DNA from: Burkholderiaceae bacterium
GTDB taxonomy: Bacteria > Pseudomonadota > Gammaproteobacteria > Burkholderiales > Burkholderiaceae_E
Length of the DNA stretch: 53,528 bases
Assembly (NCBI GenBank): GCA_023954135.1
Contig: JAMLIN010000029.1
Span: forward strand, 1-53,528
Direction of reading: 5' to 3'
A program made the position numbers and the translations under genes. Below are positions 17,146 to 25,668 of the stretch, piece by piece (positions within the stretch are counted from its first letter, which is position 1; the number at the start of each line of letters is the position of its first letter). The notes beneath the pieces were generated by a model. That model had not been told where the DNA came from. It did no database searches and saw only the letters and a program-made list of their open reading frames with translations.

Positions 17146-18756
17146 ATGAGCACGCTCGCGATCATCGGGGGGCTGGCCGGCGGCATCGGCCTGTTCATGC
17201 TCGGCATGGGGCTGATGACCGAGGGTCTGAAGCTTGCCGCGGGCCCGGCGCTCGAGGCGATCCTCGCCCGTTCGACGCGCACCCGGATGCGCGGACTCGC
17301 CTCGGGAGCGCTCGTGACCGCGCTGGTGCAGTCCTCGACCGCGATCACGGTCGCCACGATCGGCTTCGTCAATGCGGGACTGCTGAATCTCTCCCAGGCG
17401 ATCTGGGTGGTCTTCGGCTCGAACGTCGGCAGCACCATGACCGGCTGGCTGGTCGCCCTGGTCGGCCTGAAATTCGACATCCAGGCGCTGGCCCTGCCGC
17501 TGATCGGCTTCGGCATGCTGCTGCGCCTGGCCGGCCAGGGCGCGCGGCGCGGCTCCCTCGGCACCGCGCTGGCCGGATTCGGCCTGCTCTTTCTCGGCAT
17601 CGACATGCTGCGCGAGGCCTTCACCGCCCTGCCGGCGGACTTCACGCTGCCCGCCGGCGAGGACTGGCCGAGCGTGCTCGTCCAGGTCCTTGCCGGCTTC
17701 GTGATGACGCTGGTGATGCAATCCTCGGCCGCCTCGCTGACGATCGCCCTGACCGCCGCCGAAGGCGGCCTGCTGACGATCCAGGGCGCGGCGGCGGTGG
17801 CGATCGGCGCCAACGTGGGTACCACGGCCACCGCGGTGATCGCGGCGATCGGCGCGACGCCGAATGCCCGTCGCGTCGCTGCGGCGCACGTGCTGTTGAA
17901 CGTCATCGCCGCGCTCGTCGCGCTGGCGCTGTTGCCGTGGATGCTGCGCGCCATCGTCGCCACCGCCGAGTGGACCGGGCTGGGCGCCGCGCCGGCGCCG
18001 ACCATCGCGCTCTACCACACGGCATTCAACGTCCTCGGCGTGCTGCTGGTCTGGCCGCTCGCCGATCGCATGACCACCTTTCTCGAGGCGCGGTTCCACC
18101 CGGTCGACGAGACGCGCTCGGAGTTCCTCGACCGCACCGTGCTCGCGGTGCCCGAGCTCGCCATCGCCGCGCTCGAGCACGAGCTCGACGCCATGGGCGA
18201 GACGAGCCGGCTCCTCGTCCGCGACGCCCTTCTCGCCGAGCCGCGGGTGCCGCCCGAAGCCGGCATGCGCCGGGTGGAGGCCATGGGCGACGCGATCGGC
18301 GAGTTCATCGGCCAGCTGAGCCGCGAGAGCATGTCGGACGAATCCGCTCACCGGCTGCCCGAGATCCTGCGCATCGCGAGGCATCATGAATCGGCCGCCC
18401 GCTTCGCGCTCGAAGCGGCGCGCGCCCTGGCCGAGCCGGCAGCCGGACCCGATACGGCCGCAGTCGGGTATCCTGCGTTTCGCGCAGCGGCGCAGCGCGT
18501 GCTCGCGGGGGCATCGCCGGCCGCGGCGCCGCCCGGCGAGCAGCCACGGGAACAGGCGATCGCAGGGTTCGCGTCGGCGTACGATCGCTTCAAATCGGGC
18601 CTGCTGGCGAGCGGCGCGCGGGGCGACCTGCCGCTCGCCACGATGGAATGCTGGCTGCGGGCGGCGAGCGCGCTGCGCCGCTCGCTCGATGAAACCGCCA
18701 AGGCGTCGACCCCGACGCACCGAACCACCATGCCGACCGCGACCGCCGATCCATGA
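17146..18756 (+). CDS. Na/Pi cotransporter family protein with PhoU-like tail
   Basis: A 536-residue membrane protein of the Na+/phosphate cotransporter (PNaS) family. Two inverted repeats each carry the transport signature: ALVQSSTAITVATIGFVNAG near residue 60 and LVMQSSAASLTIALTAAEGG near residue 195. Around nine hydrophobic helices span residues 1-320. The C-terminal 200 residues are helical and PhoU-like (LDRTVLAVPELAIAALEHELDAMGETSRLLV), then a variable Ala-rich tail. The family imports or exports phosphate with sodium; direction is unknown here. It overlaps the DUF502 gene by 4 nt. The ATG start leads directly into membrane helix 1. Confidence 0.88.
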   Translation: MSTLAIIGGLAGGIGLFMLGMGLMTEGLKLAAGPALEAILARSTRTRMRGLASGALVTALVQSSTAITVATIGFVNAGLLNLSQAIWVVFGSNVGSTMTGWLVALVGLKFDIQALALPLIGFGMLLRLAGQGARRGSLGTALAGFGLLFLGIDMLREAFTALPADFTLPAGEDWPSVLVQVLAGFVMTLVMQSSAASLTIALTAAEGGLLTIQGAAAVAIGANVGTTATAVIAAIGATPNARRVAAAHVLLNVIAALVALALLPWMLRAIVATAEWTGLGAAPAPTIALYHTAFNVLGVLLVWPLADRMTTFLEARFHPVDETRSEFLDRTVLAVPELAIAALEHELDAMGETSRLLVRDALLAEPRVPPEAGMRRVEAMGDAIGEFIGQLSRESMSDESAHRLPEILRIARHHESAARFALEAARALAEPAAGPDTAAVGYPAFRAAAQRVLAGASPAAAPPGEQPREQAIAGFASAYDRFKSGLLASGARGDLPLATMECWLRAASALRRSLDETAKASTPTHRTTMPTATADP

Positions 18757-19463
18757 GCAAGGAAAAACCCCGATCCCGCGGTCTCGGCCACGTCGGCCGC
18801 TTCATCCTCGTCGGATTCTTCACGGTCGCTCCGCTGTGGGTCACCTACCTGGTGTTCGACTTCGTGATCGGCATCCTCGTGCGCACCGGGCGACCGTTGC
18901 TCTACGCCGCGGCCCGGGCGGTCAGCGGCTTCTCGCCCTCGCTCGCGTCCTGGATGATCGAATCCGCCTTCGAGCAGGTCGTGGCCCTGGTGATCGTCCT
19001 CGCGGCGCTCTATGGTGTGGGCCTGTTCGCCACCGTCCTGATCGGGCGCAAGCTGATCGCCTGGTTCGAATCCCTGATGGCGCGCCTGCCGCTGGTGCAG
19101 ACCATCTACGGCGGCACCAAGCGGCTGCTGCACAGCCTGCGCACGCCGCCGGCCACAGGCCAGCGGGTGGTGCTGATCTCGTTTCCCAATGAGCGGATGA
19201 AGACGATCGGCATGGTGATGCGCACCATCCAGGACGCCGCCACCGGCCGCGAGCTCGCCGTCGTCTACGTGCCGACGGCCCCCAACCCGACCTCCGGCTA
19301 CATCGAGGTGGTGCCGGTCGATGAAGTGATCTTCGTCGACTGGAGCGTCGAGGAGGCGATGACCTTCGTCATGACCGGCGGCACCACCTCGCCCGACACG
19401 GTGCATTTCTCGAGTCCGCCCGCTCCGAAGACCGAGGCCGCCAGGGCGCGGGACGCCGGCTGA
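18753..19463 (+). CDS. DUF502 family membrane protein
   Basis: A 236-residue DUF502 protein. The N-terminus has two membrane segments (GHVGRFILVGFFTVAPLWVTYLVFD and VVALVIVLAALYGVGLFATVLIG) followed by the conserved cytoplasmic motif LPLVQTIYGGTKRLLHSL and the strand-rich block VVLISFPNERMKTIGMVMRTI, then VVYVPTAPNPTSGYIEVVP. These blocks are hallmarks of the family, whose function is not established. It overlaps the Na/Pi cotransporter by 4 nt and so may act with it. A GC palindrome follows the stop. Confidence 0.9.
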   Translation: MSKEKPRSRGLGHVGRFILVGFFTVAPLWVTYLVFDFVIGILVRTGRPLLYAAARAVSGFSPSLASWMIESAFEQVVALVIVLAALYGVGLFATVLIGRKLIAWFESLMARLPLVQTIYGGTKRLLHSLRTPPATGQRVVLISFPNERMKTIGMVMRTIQDAATGRELAVVYVPTAPNPTSGYIEVVPVDEVIFVDWSVEEAMTFVMTGGTTSPDTVHFSSPPAPKTEAARARDAG

Positions 19464-19477
19464 GCGCCCCGGGGCGC
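19464..19477. terminator. GC palindrome between convergent genes, possible terminator
   Basis: GCGCCCCGGGGCGC is a perfect 14-bp palindrome immediately after the DUF502 stop codon and 24 nt before the end of the convergent CoA-transferase gene. There is no T-tract, so it would be at best a weak or bidirectional terminator. Confidence 0.35.
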
Positions 19478-19501
19478 CCCAGGGCGCGATCGCGGGGGCC
19501 C

Positions 19502-20707
19502 CTACTTCTTCGGACCGGACACGATGCCACGCTCGATCAGCTCGTCGACCTTCGAGGCCGGCAGGCCGAGCAGCTCCTGCAGCACCTGTGCACTGTGCTC
19601 GCCGAGCGAGGGCGACGGCGAGCGGATTCCGCCCGGCGTCTCGGACAGGCGGAACGCGACGCCGGCCATCGGCACCTTGCCGGCGCGAGGATGCTCCTGC
19701 TCGACGATCGCGCCGCGCGCCTTCACTTGCGGGTGCGCGACCACCTGGTCGATCTTGTTGACCGCCCCCACCGGAACGCCGGCATCGACGAGAATCTTCT
19801 CCCACTCCTCGTAGCTGCGCGTCAGGAAGGTCTCCTGCAGGGTGGCGATCATCGCGGCGCGATTCTGGTTGCGCCCGATGTTGGTGGCGTAGTCCGGGTG
19901 CCGCGTGAGCTCCGGCCGGCCGATCGCCGGACAGAAGATGTCCCACAGCTTCTGGCTGCCGACCGCAAGGGCGAGGTCGCGGGTGGCGGTGCGGAAGGTC
20001 TGGTAGGGCGCCAGCGCCTTGTAGGCGGTGCCGAGCGGCTCGGGCATCTCGCCGTCGGCCAGGTAGCCGGAGATCAGCACGTTCAGCAGCGACAGTTGGC
20101 CCTCGAGCATCGAGATGTCGACGTGCTGGCCGATGCCGCTCTTCTCGCGCACCCGCAGCGCCATGACGATGCCGAGCGCCGCGTACATGCCGGCGGTAAG
20201 GTCAGCGATCGACACGCCGCAGCGCGCTCCGTGAGTGCCTTCGTCACCGGTGATGCTGATCATGCCGCTCTCGGCCTGCACGATCAGGTCCATCGCCGCC
20301 CGGTGGGTATAGGGCCCGTCCTGACCGAAACCCGAGATCGAGCAGTACACGATGCCCGGGTTGCGCTTGCGCACCTCCTCGTAGCCCAGCCCGAGCTTGC
20401 TCAGCGCGCCGACCCGGAAATTCTCGAGGATGACGTCGACCTTGCCGGCGAGCTCGAAGAACAGCGCCTTGCCTTCCTCGCTCTTGAGGTCGATCGACAG
20501 GCCGCGCTTGTTCCGGTGCAGCGCCGTGAAATACGAGCTCTCGTCGCCCGGCAGGGGCGAGCCCCAGGCGCGCGCGATATCGCCGAAGCCCGGCGTCTCG
20601 AGCTTGTAGACATCGGCGCCGAAGTCGGCGAGCAGGGTCGAGCAGTGGGGTCCGGCCAGCGCATGCGACAGGTCGAGAACCTTGATCCCTTCGAGCGGAG
20701 TTTTCAT
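19502..20707 (-). CDS. Class III CoA-transferase (CaiB/BaiF/Frc family)
   Basis: A 401-residue class III CoA-transferase. The N-terminus carries the family nucleotide-CoA binding block GIKVLDLSHALAGPHCSTLLADFGADVYKLE, followed by SIDLKSEEGKALFFELAGKVDV. The catalytic Asp that forms an aspartyl-CoA anhydride is Asp140 in AAMDLIVQAESG. The region DVAGVPVGAVNKIDQVVAHPQV-like sequence near residues 305-330 is the conserved C-terminal block. It moves CoA between organic acids; the specific acids (for example formyl, carnitine, benzylsuccinate) cannot be told apart here. It is divergent from the DUF2889 gene. ATG 20707 starts the conserved N-terminus. Confidence 0.9.
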   Translation of the reverse strand: MKTPLEGIKVLDLSHALAGPHCSTLLADFGADVYKLETPGFGDIARAWGSPLPGDESSYFTALHRNKRGLSIDLKSEEGKALFFELAGKVDVILENFRVGALSKLGLGYEEVRKRNPGIVYCSISGFGQDGPYTHRAAMDLIVQAESGMISITGDEGTHGARCGVSIADLTAGMYAALGIVMALRVREKSGIGQHVDISMLEGQLSLLNVLISGYLADGEMPEPLGTAYKALAPYQTFRTATRDLALAVGSQKLWDIFCPAIGRPELTRHPDYATNIGRNQNRAAMIATLQETFLTRSYEEWEKILVDAGVPVGAVNKIDQVVAHPQVKARGAIVEQEHPRAGKVPMAGVAFRLSETPGGIRSPSPSLGEHSAQVLQELLGLPASKVDELIERGIVSGPKK

Positions 20708-20823
20708 GGGGGCGAGCACCGGATGAGTCGAACGAGCTTCGGATTGTGACGCAAGCGGCGCCGATGCGTGGTCGGAGCCTGCCGTAAACTGGCCGGATCC
20801 GTCCGTATCGCCGAAGGCCCGAG

Positions 20824-21411
20824 ATGCCCCTGCCCGACCCCGCCCCGCGCCGTCACATGCATACCCGCCGCATCCTCTGCGAGGGTTTCCTGCGCGAGGA
20901 CGGCCTGTGGGACATCGAAGGCCGGATCATCGACACCAAGCCTTTCGAGTACACCGAGCCGTTTCGCGGAGTGCGCGAGCCCGCAGCCGAAGTGCACAAC
21001 ATGGCGGTGCGGCTGACGATCGACGATTCCCTGGTGGTCCAGGCGATCGCAGTCGACATGCCGCAGACGCCCTACCCGACCTGCGTCGGCGCGATGCCGA
21101 GCTTCGACGGCCTGGTCGGCGCCTGCATCGCCAGGGGCTGGCGCAAGTCGGTGAACGAGACGGTCGGCGCCACCCGCGGCTGCACCCATGTGCGCGAACT
21201 GCTCTTCCCGATGGCCACGGTCGCCTTCCAGACCGTGTTCAGCTGGCCCGAGGACGGGCCCGACGGACCGATACGCTTCGGCCCGCCCCGCGCCGCGGGG
21301 GGCAAGCCGGGCTTCATCGACGGTTGCCACGCCTGGGCCTCGGACGGCATGGTCGTCGCGACCCTGCATCCGCAGTGGTCGACCCGCAAGGATGGCGCCG
21401 GCACCGGCTGA
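20824..21411 (+). CDS. DUF2889 family protein
   Basis: A 195-residue DUF2889 protein. Family blocks visible are the N-terminal RRHMHTRRILCEGFLREDGLWDIEGRIIDTK, the middle VHNMAVRLTIDDSLVVQAIAVDMPQTPYPTC, and the C-terminal GCTHVRELLFPMATVAFQT. Cysteine and histidine residues in the middle and C-terminal blocks could bind metal, but function is unknown. It sits 12 nt before the penicillin acylase-like gene and is probably co-transcribed with it, following the CoA-transferase on the other strand. Confidence 0.85.
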   Translation: MPLPDPAPRRHMHTRRILCEGFLREDGLWDIEGRIIDTKPFEYTEPFRGVREPAAEVHNMAVRLTIDDSLVVQAIAVDMPQTPYPTCVGAMPSFDGLVGACIARGWRKSVNETVGATRGCTHVRELLFPMATVAFQTVFSWPEDGPDGPIRFGPPRAAGGKPGFIDGCHAWASDGMVVATLHPQWSTRKDGAGTG

Positions 21412-21423
21412 AATGGAGAGAGC

Positions 21424-23682
21424 ATGTCGAAGCGACTTCCCGGACTCGACGAATCGGCCACCATCTACCGCGATGAATGGGGCATCGCCCATGTACGGGC
21501 CCGCCGCCGGCGCGATGCCTTCTTCGCCCAGGGCTATGTCCACGCCGAGGATCGGTTCTGGCAGATGGATGCCGCCCGCCGCCGGGTCGAAGGCCGATGG
21601 GCCGAATGGATCGGCGCGGCCGGCGTCGAATCCGATGCGCTCGCCCGCCGCCTCGGCGCGGCGCAAGCCTGCCGGCGCGACTACGAGGCGATCGACGATG
21701 AAGCCCGGGAGATCATCGACGCCTATGCCGCCGGCGTGAACGCATGGCTCGGCACGGGCGACCCCCTGCCGAGCGCCGAGTACGCCTTCCTCACCGGCGC
21801 GCCGGAACCCTGGGCACCCTGGCACTGCATCGCCGCGATGCGCTGGCGGGGCTGGCTGATGGGTTCGCTCTGGTTCAAGCTCTGGCGTGCCGCGGCGCTT
21901 GCCGTGCTTCCCGCCGAACAGGTCGCGAAGCTGCGCATCGACGACGGCGGGATCGATCGCCTGTGCATCCCGCCGGGGGTGGACGCGAAGCGCTGGGCTG
22001 CCGATCTCGCCGGGCTGGCGCCCGCGATCGCCGCGCTGGAGGCGATCGCGTCGCCCGACATGACCGGCGGCGGCAGCAACAACTGGGCGATCGCGGGCAG
22101 CCGGACCGCCAGCGGCAGGCCGCTGCTCGCCGGCGATCCGCATCGCGTCTTCGAGATGCCGGGCATGTATGCCCAGGGCCACGTCGGCTGCGAGGAGTTC
22201 GATGCGGTCGGCCTCGAGATCCCCGGCGTGCCGGGCTTTCCGCACTTCGCCCACAACGGCCATGTCGCGTGGGGCGTCACCCATGCCTTCGCCGACATCC
22301 ACGACCTCTTCGTCGAGCGCTTCGAGCAACGCGACGGCGGCTGGCACTACCTGTTCGAGGATCGCTGGCTGCCGGTACGCTCGCGCCGCGAGACCATCCG
22401 GGTGCGTGATGGCGAGGACCGGGTGATCGACATCCACGAGACCCATCACGGCCCGGTGATCACCGGTGACCCCCGGCGCGGCAGCGTGCTCGCCCTGCGC
22501 TCGATGCAGTTCGCCGAAACCGACCGCTCCTTCGAGTGCCTGCTGCGGATGCTGTGCGCCCGCAACACCGACGATTTCTTCGAAGCGACCCGCGGCTGGG
22601 GCCTGATCGACCATAACGTGGTGGCCGCCGATACCGCTGGCCATATCGCCCACCGGGTGCGCGCGATCGTGCCGATCCGCCCGCGCAGCAACGGCTGGCT
22701 GCCGGTTCCCGGCTGGACCGGCGAGCACGAATGGCGGGGCATGGTGCCCTTCGAGGACATGCCGCACGCCGCCGACCCGGAGCGCGGCTTCATCGTCACC
22801 GCCAACAATCGCTTCGTCGCCGACGACGGGCCGCACTACCTCTGCACCGACTGCCATCCTCCGTACCGGGCGCACCGACTCGAGGAGTTGATCGCCGGGC
22901 TGCCGGCCGCCACGGTGGACGACATGGCGGCGCTGCATCGCGACGTCCGCTGCCCCAACGCGGCACTCTTCCGGGCGCTGGTCGCCCGCGCCGAGGGGCT
23001 CGGCGAAGCCGCGCTCGCCCTGCGCGAGCGGATCCTCGACTGGGACGGAGAGCTCGCCGCCGATTCGGTCGGCGCCACCGCCTACGAGATGCTGCGCTGG
23101 ACCCTCACCGGGCAGGTCGCCCGCCGCAGCGGCCTGGCGAAGCTCTCCGACCATGAGCTGCTGCGACTGCCGCCGGGCGTACCGCCGACGATGCAACTCT
23201 GGTGGGTGCTGCCGAGCCTGATACGCGAGGACGACACCGGCCTGCTCGACGGCCAGGACTGGCCGACAGCGGCGGCCGCAGCCCTGGAGGAAGCAGGCGC
23301 TCGCTTCGACGGCCGCCCCTGGGGCGAGCATCATCGCGCGCGCCTGGTCCATCCGCTGCAATCGCTGTCGGCGGCCGCGAGCGAGCAACTGGCGGGGCCC
23401 GCCCTGCCACTGCCCGGCGACAACGAAACGGTGATGGCCACCGGCTGCGCGCCAGCGTCCGGGCTCGCCGCGCCTTCCGGCTCGGTGGCCCGCTATGCCT
23501 TCGACATCGGCAACTGGGACGAGAGCCGCTGGATCGTGCTCGACGGCGCATCGGGCGAAGCCGGCTCGCCGAACCGCTTCGACCAGAACCCGCTCTGGGC
23601 CCGCGGCGAGATGGTGCCGATGCGCTACAGCTGGAAGGCGATCGCGCGCAACGCGCGCTCGACGGTGACGCTCAGGCCCTGA
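21424..23682 (+). CDS. Penicillin acylase family Ntn hydrolase
   Basis: A 752-residue member of the penicillin acylase (Ntn hydrolase) family, which cleaves amide bonds in acylated amines or acylhomoserine lactones. The precursor is expected to self-cleave before Ser218 in the motif TGGGSNNWAIAG. The A-chain region (residues 1-200) contains the conserved RDEWGIAHVRA and AFFAQGYVHAEDRFWQMD blocks; the B-chain continues with LLAGDPHRVFEMPG, GVTHAFADIHDLFVER and THHGPVITG. No signal peptide is visible, unusual for periplasmic members, so it may be cytoplasmic. The substrate is unknown. It overlaps the convergent LysR gene by 11 nt and has a GGAGAG ribosome binding site. Confidence 0.88.
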   Translation: MSKRLPGLDESATIYRDEWGIAHVRARRRRDAFFAQGYVHAEDRFWQMDAARRRVEGRWAEWIGAAGVESDALARRLGAAQACRRDYEAIDDEAREIIDAYAAGVNAWLGTGDPLPSAEYAFLTGAPEPWAPWHCIAAMRWRGWLMGSLWFKLWRAAALAVLPAEQVAKLRIDDGGIDRLCIPPGVDAKRWAADLAGLAPAIAALEAIASPDMTGGGSNNWAIAGSRTASGRPLLAGDPHRVFEMPGMYAQGHVGCEEFDAVGLEIPGVPGFPHFAHNGHVAWGVTHAFADIHDLFVERFEQRDGGWHYLFEDRWLPVRSRRETIRVRDGEDRVIDIHETHHGPVITGDPRRGSVLALRSMQFAETDRSFECLLRMLCARNTDDFFEATRGWGLIDHNVVAADTAGHIAHRVRAIVPIRPRSNGWLPVPGWTGEHEWRGMVPFEDMPHAADPERGFIVTANNRFVADDGPHYLCTDCHPPYRAHRLEELIAGLPAATVDDMAALHRDVRCPNAALFRALVARAEGLGEAALALRERILDWDGELAADSVGATAYEMLRWTLTGQVARRSGLAKLSDHELLRLPPGVPPTMQLWWVLPSLIREDDTGLLDGQDWPTAAAAALEEAGARFDGRPWGEHHRARLVHPLQSLSAAASEQLAGPALPLPGDNETVMATGCAPASGLAAPSGSVARYAFDIGNWDESRWIVLDGASGEAGSPNRFDQNPLWARGEMVPMRYSWKAIARNARSTVTLRP

Positions 23683-24583
23683 ACCCCGCGACCAGCGCAT
23701 CGAGCAGCGCCCGCACCGCGACCGGCAGGCCGCGCTGGGTCGGATAGACCGCCTGCAGACTGCCCGAGGGCATGTCCCATTCGGGGAGCACCCGGACCAG
23801 TCGCCCGTCGGCGATGGCGGCCTCGGCGTAGTCGTCCGGCAGCATGGTCACCCCCAGCCCGGCGATCGCCGCCCGCATCCGCAGCTTGAAATCCTCGCAG
23901 ACGAGCCGGGCCGGCGCCGCCGCCTCGACCCGGCGGCCGTCGGACGCCTCCAGGGTCCAGTGCACCCGCCGGTCCGGATTCACCGCGCCGAGGGCCGGCA
24001 CTTCGCGCAGGCTCTCGAGCGTCGACAGCCCGCCGTGCGACTCGACGAAGGCCGGGCTCGCCACCAGGATCGACCGGGCATCGCGCAGCCGCCGGATCGC
24101 CCACTGCGGATCCTCGTCGTCGCGGCTGCGCACCCGGATCGCGAGGTCGATGCCTTCGGCGACCGGGTCCACCCGCCTGGGCGTCACCACCAGCTCCAGC
24201 ACGACCCGCGGGTTCGTGGCGAGGAACCCGTTGAGCACCTGCGCGAGCAACTCGTTGTCGAGCAGCTGGGGCGGCAGGCTGATGCGCAGGACGCCCGACG
24301 GCTCGGCCCGCCGCGCGGTGGCGACGCAATCGGCGGCCTCGGCCTCGCGCATCATAGCCCGGGCATGCTCGGCCACCTGGCTGCCGGCATCGGTCAGGCT
24401 GATCCGACGGGTGCTGCGCTGGAGCAGGCGCACCCCGAGCCGGTGCTCGAGGGCGGCCACGCGCCGCGACAGCCGCGACTTCGGCACCCCCAGCACCCGC
24501 TCGGCCGCCGAGAAGCCGCCGGCATCCACGACAGCAGCGAAATACCGGTAGTCGTTGAGGTCGACCGATTCAGCCGGATTCAT
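23672..24583 (-). CDS. LysR family transcriptional regulator
   Basis: A 303-residue LysR regulator. The N-terminal winged helix-turn-helix is clear in DLNDYRYFAAVVDAGGFSAAERVLGVPKSRLSRRVAALEHRLGVRLLQR. Residues about 90-295 are the effector domain with VLRISLPPQLL and the block GIDLAIRVRSRDDE. The layout matches LysR proteins that sit divergent from azoreductase or quinone reductase genes. Start ATG 24583 is preferred to ATG 24598 because it is preceded by GGAGAATCG. It is divergent from azoR, and the intervening 166 nt hold a candidate operator. The gene overlaps the penicillin acylase gene tail-to-tail by 11 nt. Confidence 0.92.
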   Translation of the reverse strand: MNPAESVDLNDYRYFAAVVDAGGFSAAERVLGVPKSRLSRRVAALEHRLGVRLLQRSTRRISLTDAGSQVAEHARAMMREAEAADCVATARRAEPSGVLRISLPPQLLDNELLAQVLNGFLATNPRVVLELVVTPRRVDPVAEGIDLAIRVRSRDDEDPQWAIRRLRDARSILVASPAFVESHGGLSTLESLREVPALGAVNPDRRVHWTLEASDGRRVEAAAPARLVCEDFKLRMRAAIAGLGVTMLPDDYAEAAIADGRLVRVLPEWDMPSGSLQAVYPTQRGLPVAVRALLDALVAGFRA

Positions 24584-24598
24584 CGATTCTCCACACAT

Positions 24599-24624
24599 AT
24601 GGAACGATGAATCGCATTTTCCAT
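24599..24624. promoter_or_regulatory. Candidate LysR operator between lysR and azoR
   Basis: The perfect inverted repeat ATGGAA (24599-24604) and TTCCAT (24619-24624), with a 14-nt AT-rich spacer, lies just upstream of the LysR start and about 126 nt before azoR. LysR proteins often bind such repeats in divergent promoters, repressing themselves and activating the neighbour. Binding is inferred. Confidence 0.4.
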
Positions 24625-24749
24625 GACTACCGGCCCATTGGCTATCGACTCATCATCAATTCATCGTGACCGGCACCGTCCGGCACCTTCGATGAACCCG
24701 CAGGCCGGCGATCCGATCGTCCGGACTGCAGCGAACAACCGGAGCCCTC

Positions 24750-25352
24750 ATGAACATCCTCCACATCGATTCCAGCATCCTCGGCGACGCATCCGCTTCC
24801 CGCGGCCTGACCCGCGACCTCGTCGACACCCTCGTCCGGACCAACCCCGGTGCCGATGTCACCTACCGCGACCTCGGCGCCAGCGTCGCCGGCCACCTCG
24901 ACGGCGAGCTCCTCGCCGCGCGCTCGACGCCGCCCGGGCTGCGCAGCGCCGAAGCGCGGATCCGGGCCGAAGAGGCCGATGCCGTGACCCGGGAGTTCCT
25001 CGACGCCGACCTCATCGTCCTCGGCGCGCCGATGTACAACTTCGGCATCCCCAGCCAGTTGAAGACCTGGATCGACCTGGTTGCGGTCGCCGGAGTCACC
25101 TTTCGCTATACCGAGGCCGGTCCGCAGGGCCTCGCGGGCGACAAGCGGGTGATCATCGCCGCGACCGCCGGTGGCCAGCATGCCGGCCTGCCGAGCGGCG
25201 GCGCCCACATCGACTACCTGAAGTTCCTCCTCGGCTTCCTCGGGGTCACCGATATCGACGTGATCACCGCCGAAGGGCTTGCGATCGGCGCCGCCGAACG
25301 GGAGGCGGCACTGGCAACGGCCCGCGATGCACTCGAGGCGGTCACGATGTAG
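24750..25352 (+). CDS. azoR: FMN-dependent NADH azoreductase
   Basis: A 200-residue flavodoxin-fold azoreductase. It reduces azo dyes and quinones with NADH through FMN. Family blocks are MNILHIDSSILGDASASRGLTRDLVD at the FMN phosphate site, then VLGAPMYNFGIPSQLKTWIDLV (the highly conserved MYNFxxPxxLKxWID motif) and AATAGGQHAG near residue 148. Length matches AzoR. It has a GGAG ribosome binding site 6-7 nt upstream and is probably controlled by the divergent LysR protein. A short inverted repeat (AGGCGC/GCGCCT, 25351-25367) after the stop could help end transcription. Confidence 0.95.
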   Translation: MNILHIDSSILGDASASRGLTRDLVDTLVRTNPGADVTYRDLGASVAGHLDGELLAARSTPPGLRSAEARIRAEEADAVTREFLDADLIVLGAPMYNFGIPSQLKTWIDLVAVAGVTFRYTEAGPQGLAGDKRVIIAATAGGQHAGLPSGGAHIDYLKFLLGFLGVTDIDVITAEGLAIGAAEREAALATARDALEAVTM

Positions 25353-25370
25353 GCGCGCATTGCGCCTCAG

Positions 25371-25407
25371 CACATGGAATGCGCATACCATATGCGCATT
25401 CCATGTG
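25371..25407. promoter_or_regulatory. Long perfect palindrome, ccdAB operator candidate
   Basis: Two 17-bp perfect arms, CACATGGAATGCGCATA (25371-25387) and its exact reverse complement (25391-25407), flank a 3-nt spacer. Each arm contains an ATGCGCAT octamer (25379-25386 and 25392-25399), itself a palindrome, so the site is two nested dyads 13 bp apart. It lies 15 nt before the ccdA ATG. CcdA binds operator palindromes and cooperates with CcdB, and this tandem symmetry fits cooperative binding. The operator role is inferred. Confidence 0.7.
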
Positions 25408-25422
25408 AACGAACCCACCCCG

Positions 25423-25668
25423 ATGAATTCGATATTCGACGTCGAAGCCCCCAGAAAAGCAACCAACGTCAGCGTCAACAGCGACCTGCTGGCGAAGGCA
25501 CGAAGCCTGAAGATCAACCTCTCGGCAACACTGGAGCGGGCACTGGCAGAGCAAGTAAGTGCACACCAACGCGAGAGCTGGAAGCTCCGGCACAGGGACG
25601 CGATCGCGGCTTACAACGAGCTGGTGACAACCCATGCCGGCCCGGGAGACAAGCTGAGGACTTTCTGA
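25423..25668 (+). CDS. ccdA: CcdA antitoxin
   Basis: An 81-residue CcdA antitoxin. The N-terminal ribbon-helix-helix is ATNVSVNSDLLAKARSLKINLSATLE and the C-terminal toxin-binding tail is WKLRHRDAIAAYNELVTTHAGPGDK, close to the CcdA consensus in which W, N and the final acidic-hydrophobic run contact CcdB. It neutralises the downstream CcdB toxin and should repress its own operon with it. ATG 25423 starts the RHH; GTG 25405, inside the palindrome, is an alternative. The stop and ccdB start overlap by one base (TGATG). Confidence 0.92.
   Translation: MNSIFDVEAPRKATNVSVNSDLLAKARSLKINLSATLERALAEQVSAHQRESWKLRHRDAIAAYNELVTTHAGPGDKLRTF

Noticed and set aside
20704-23700. A long minus-strand open frame (about 1000 codons) opposite the penicillin acylase and DUF2889 genes
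   Set aside because: Same artefact; the plus-strand gene has clear Ntn-hydrolase motifs and the antisense product is low complexity.
24863-25099. Small minus-strand frames inside azoR and other short frames inside genes
   Set aside because: No ribosome binding site and no recognised domain; consistent with shadows of the real genes.
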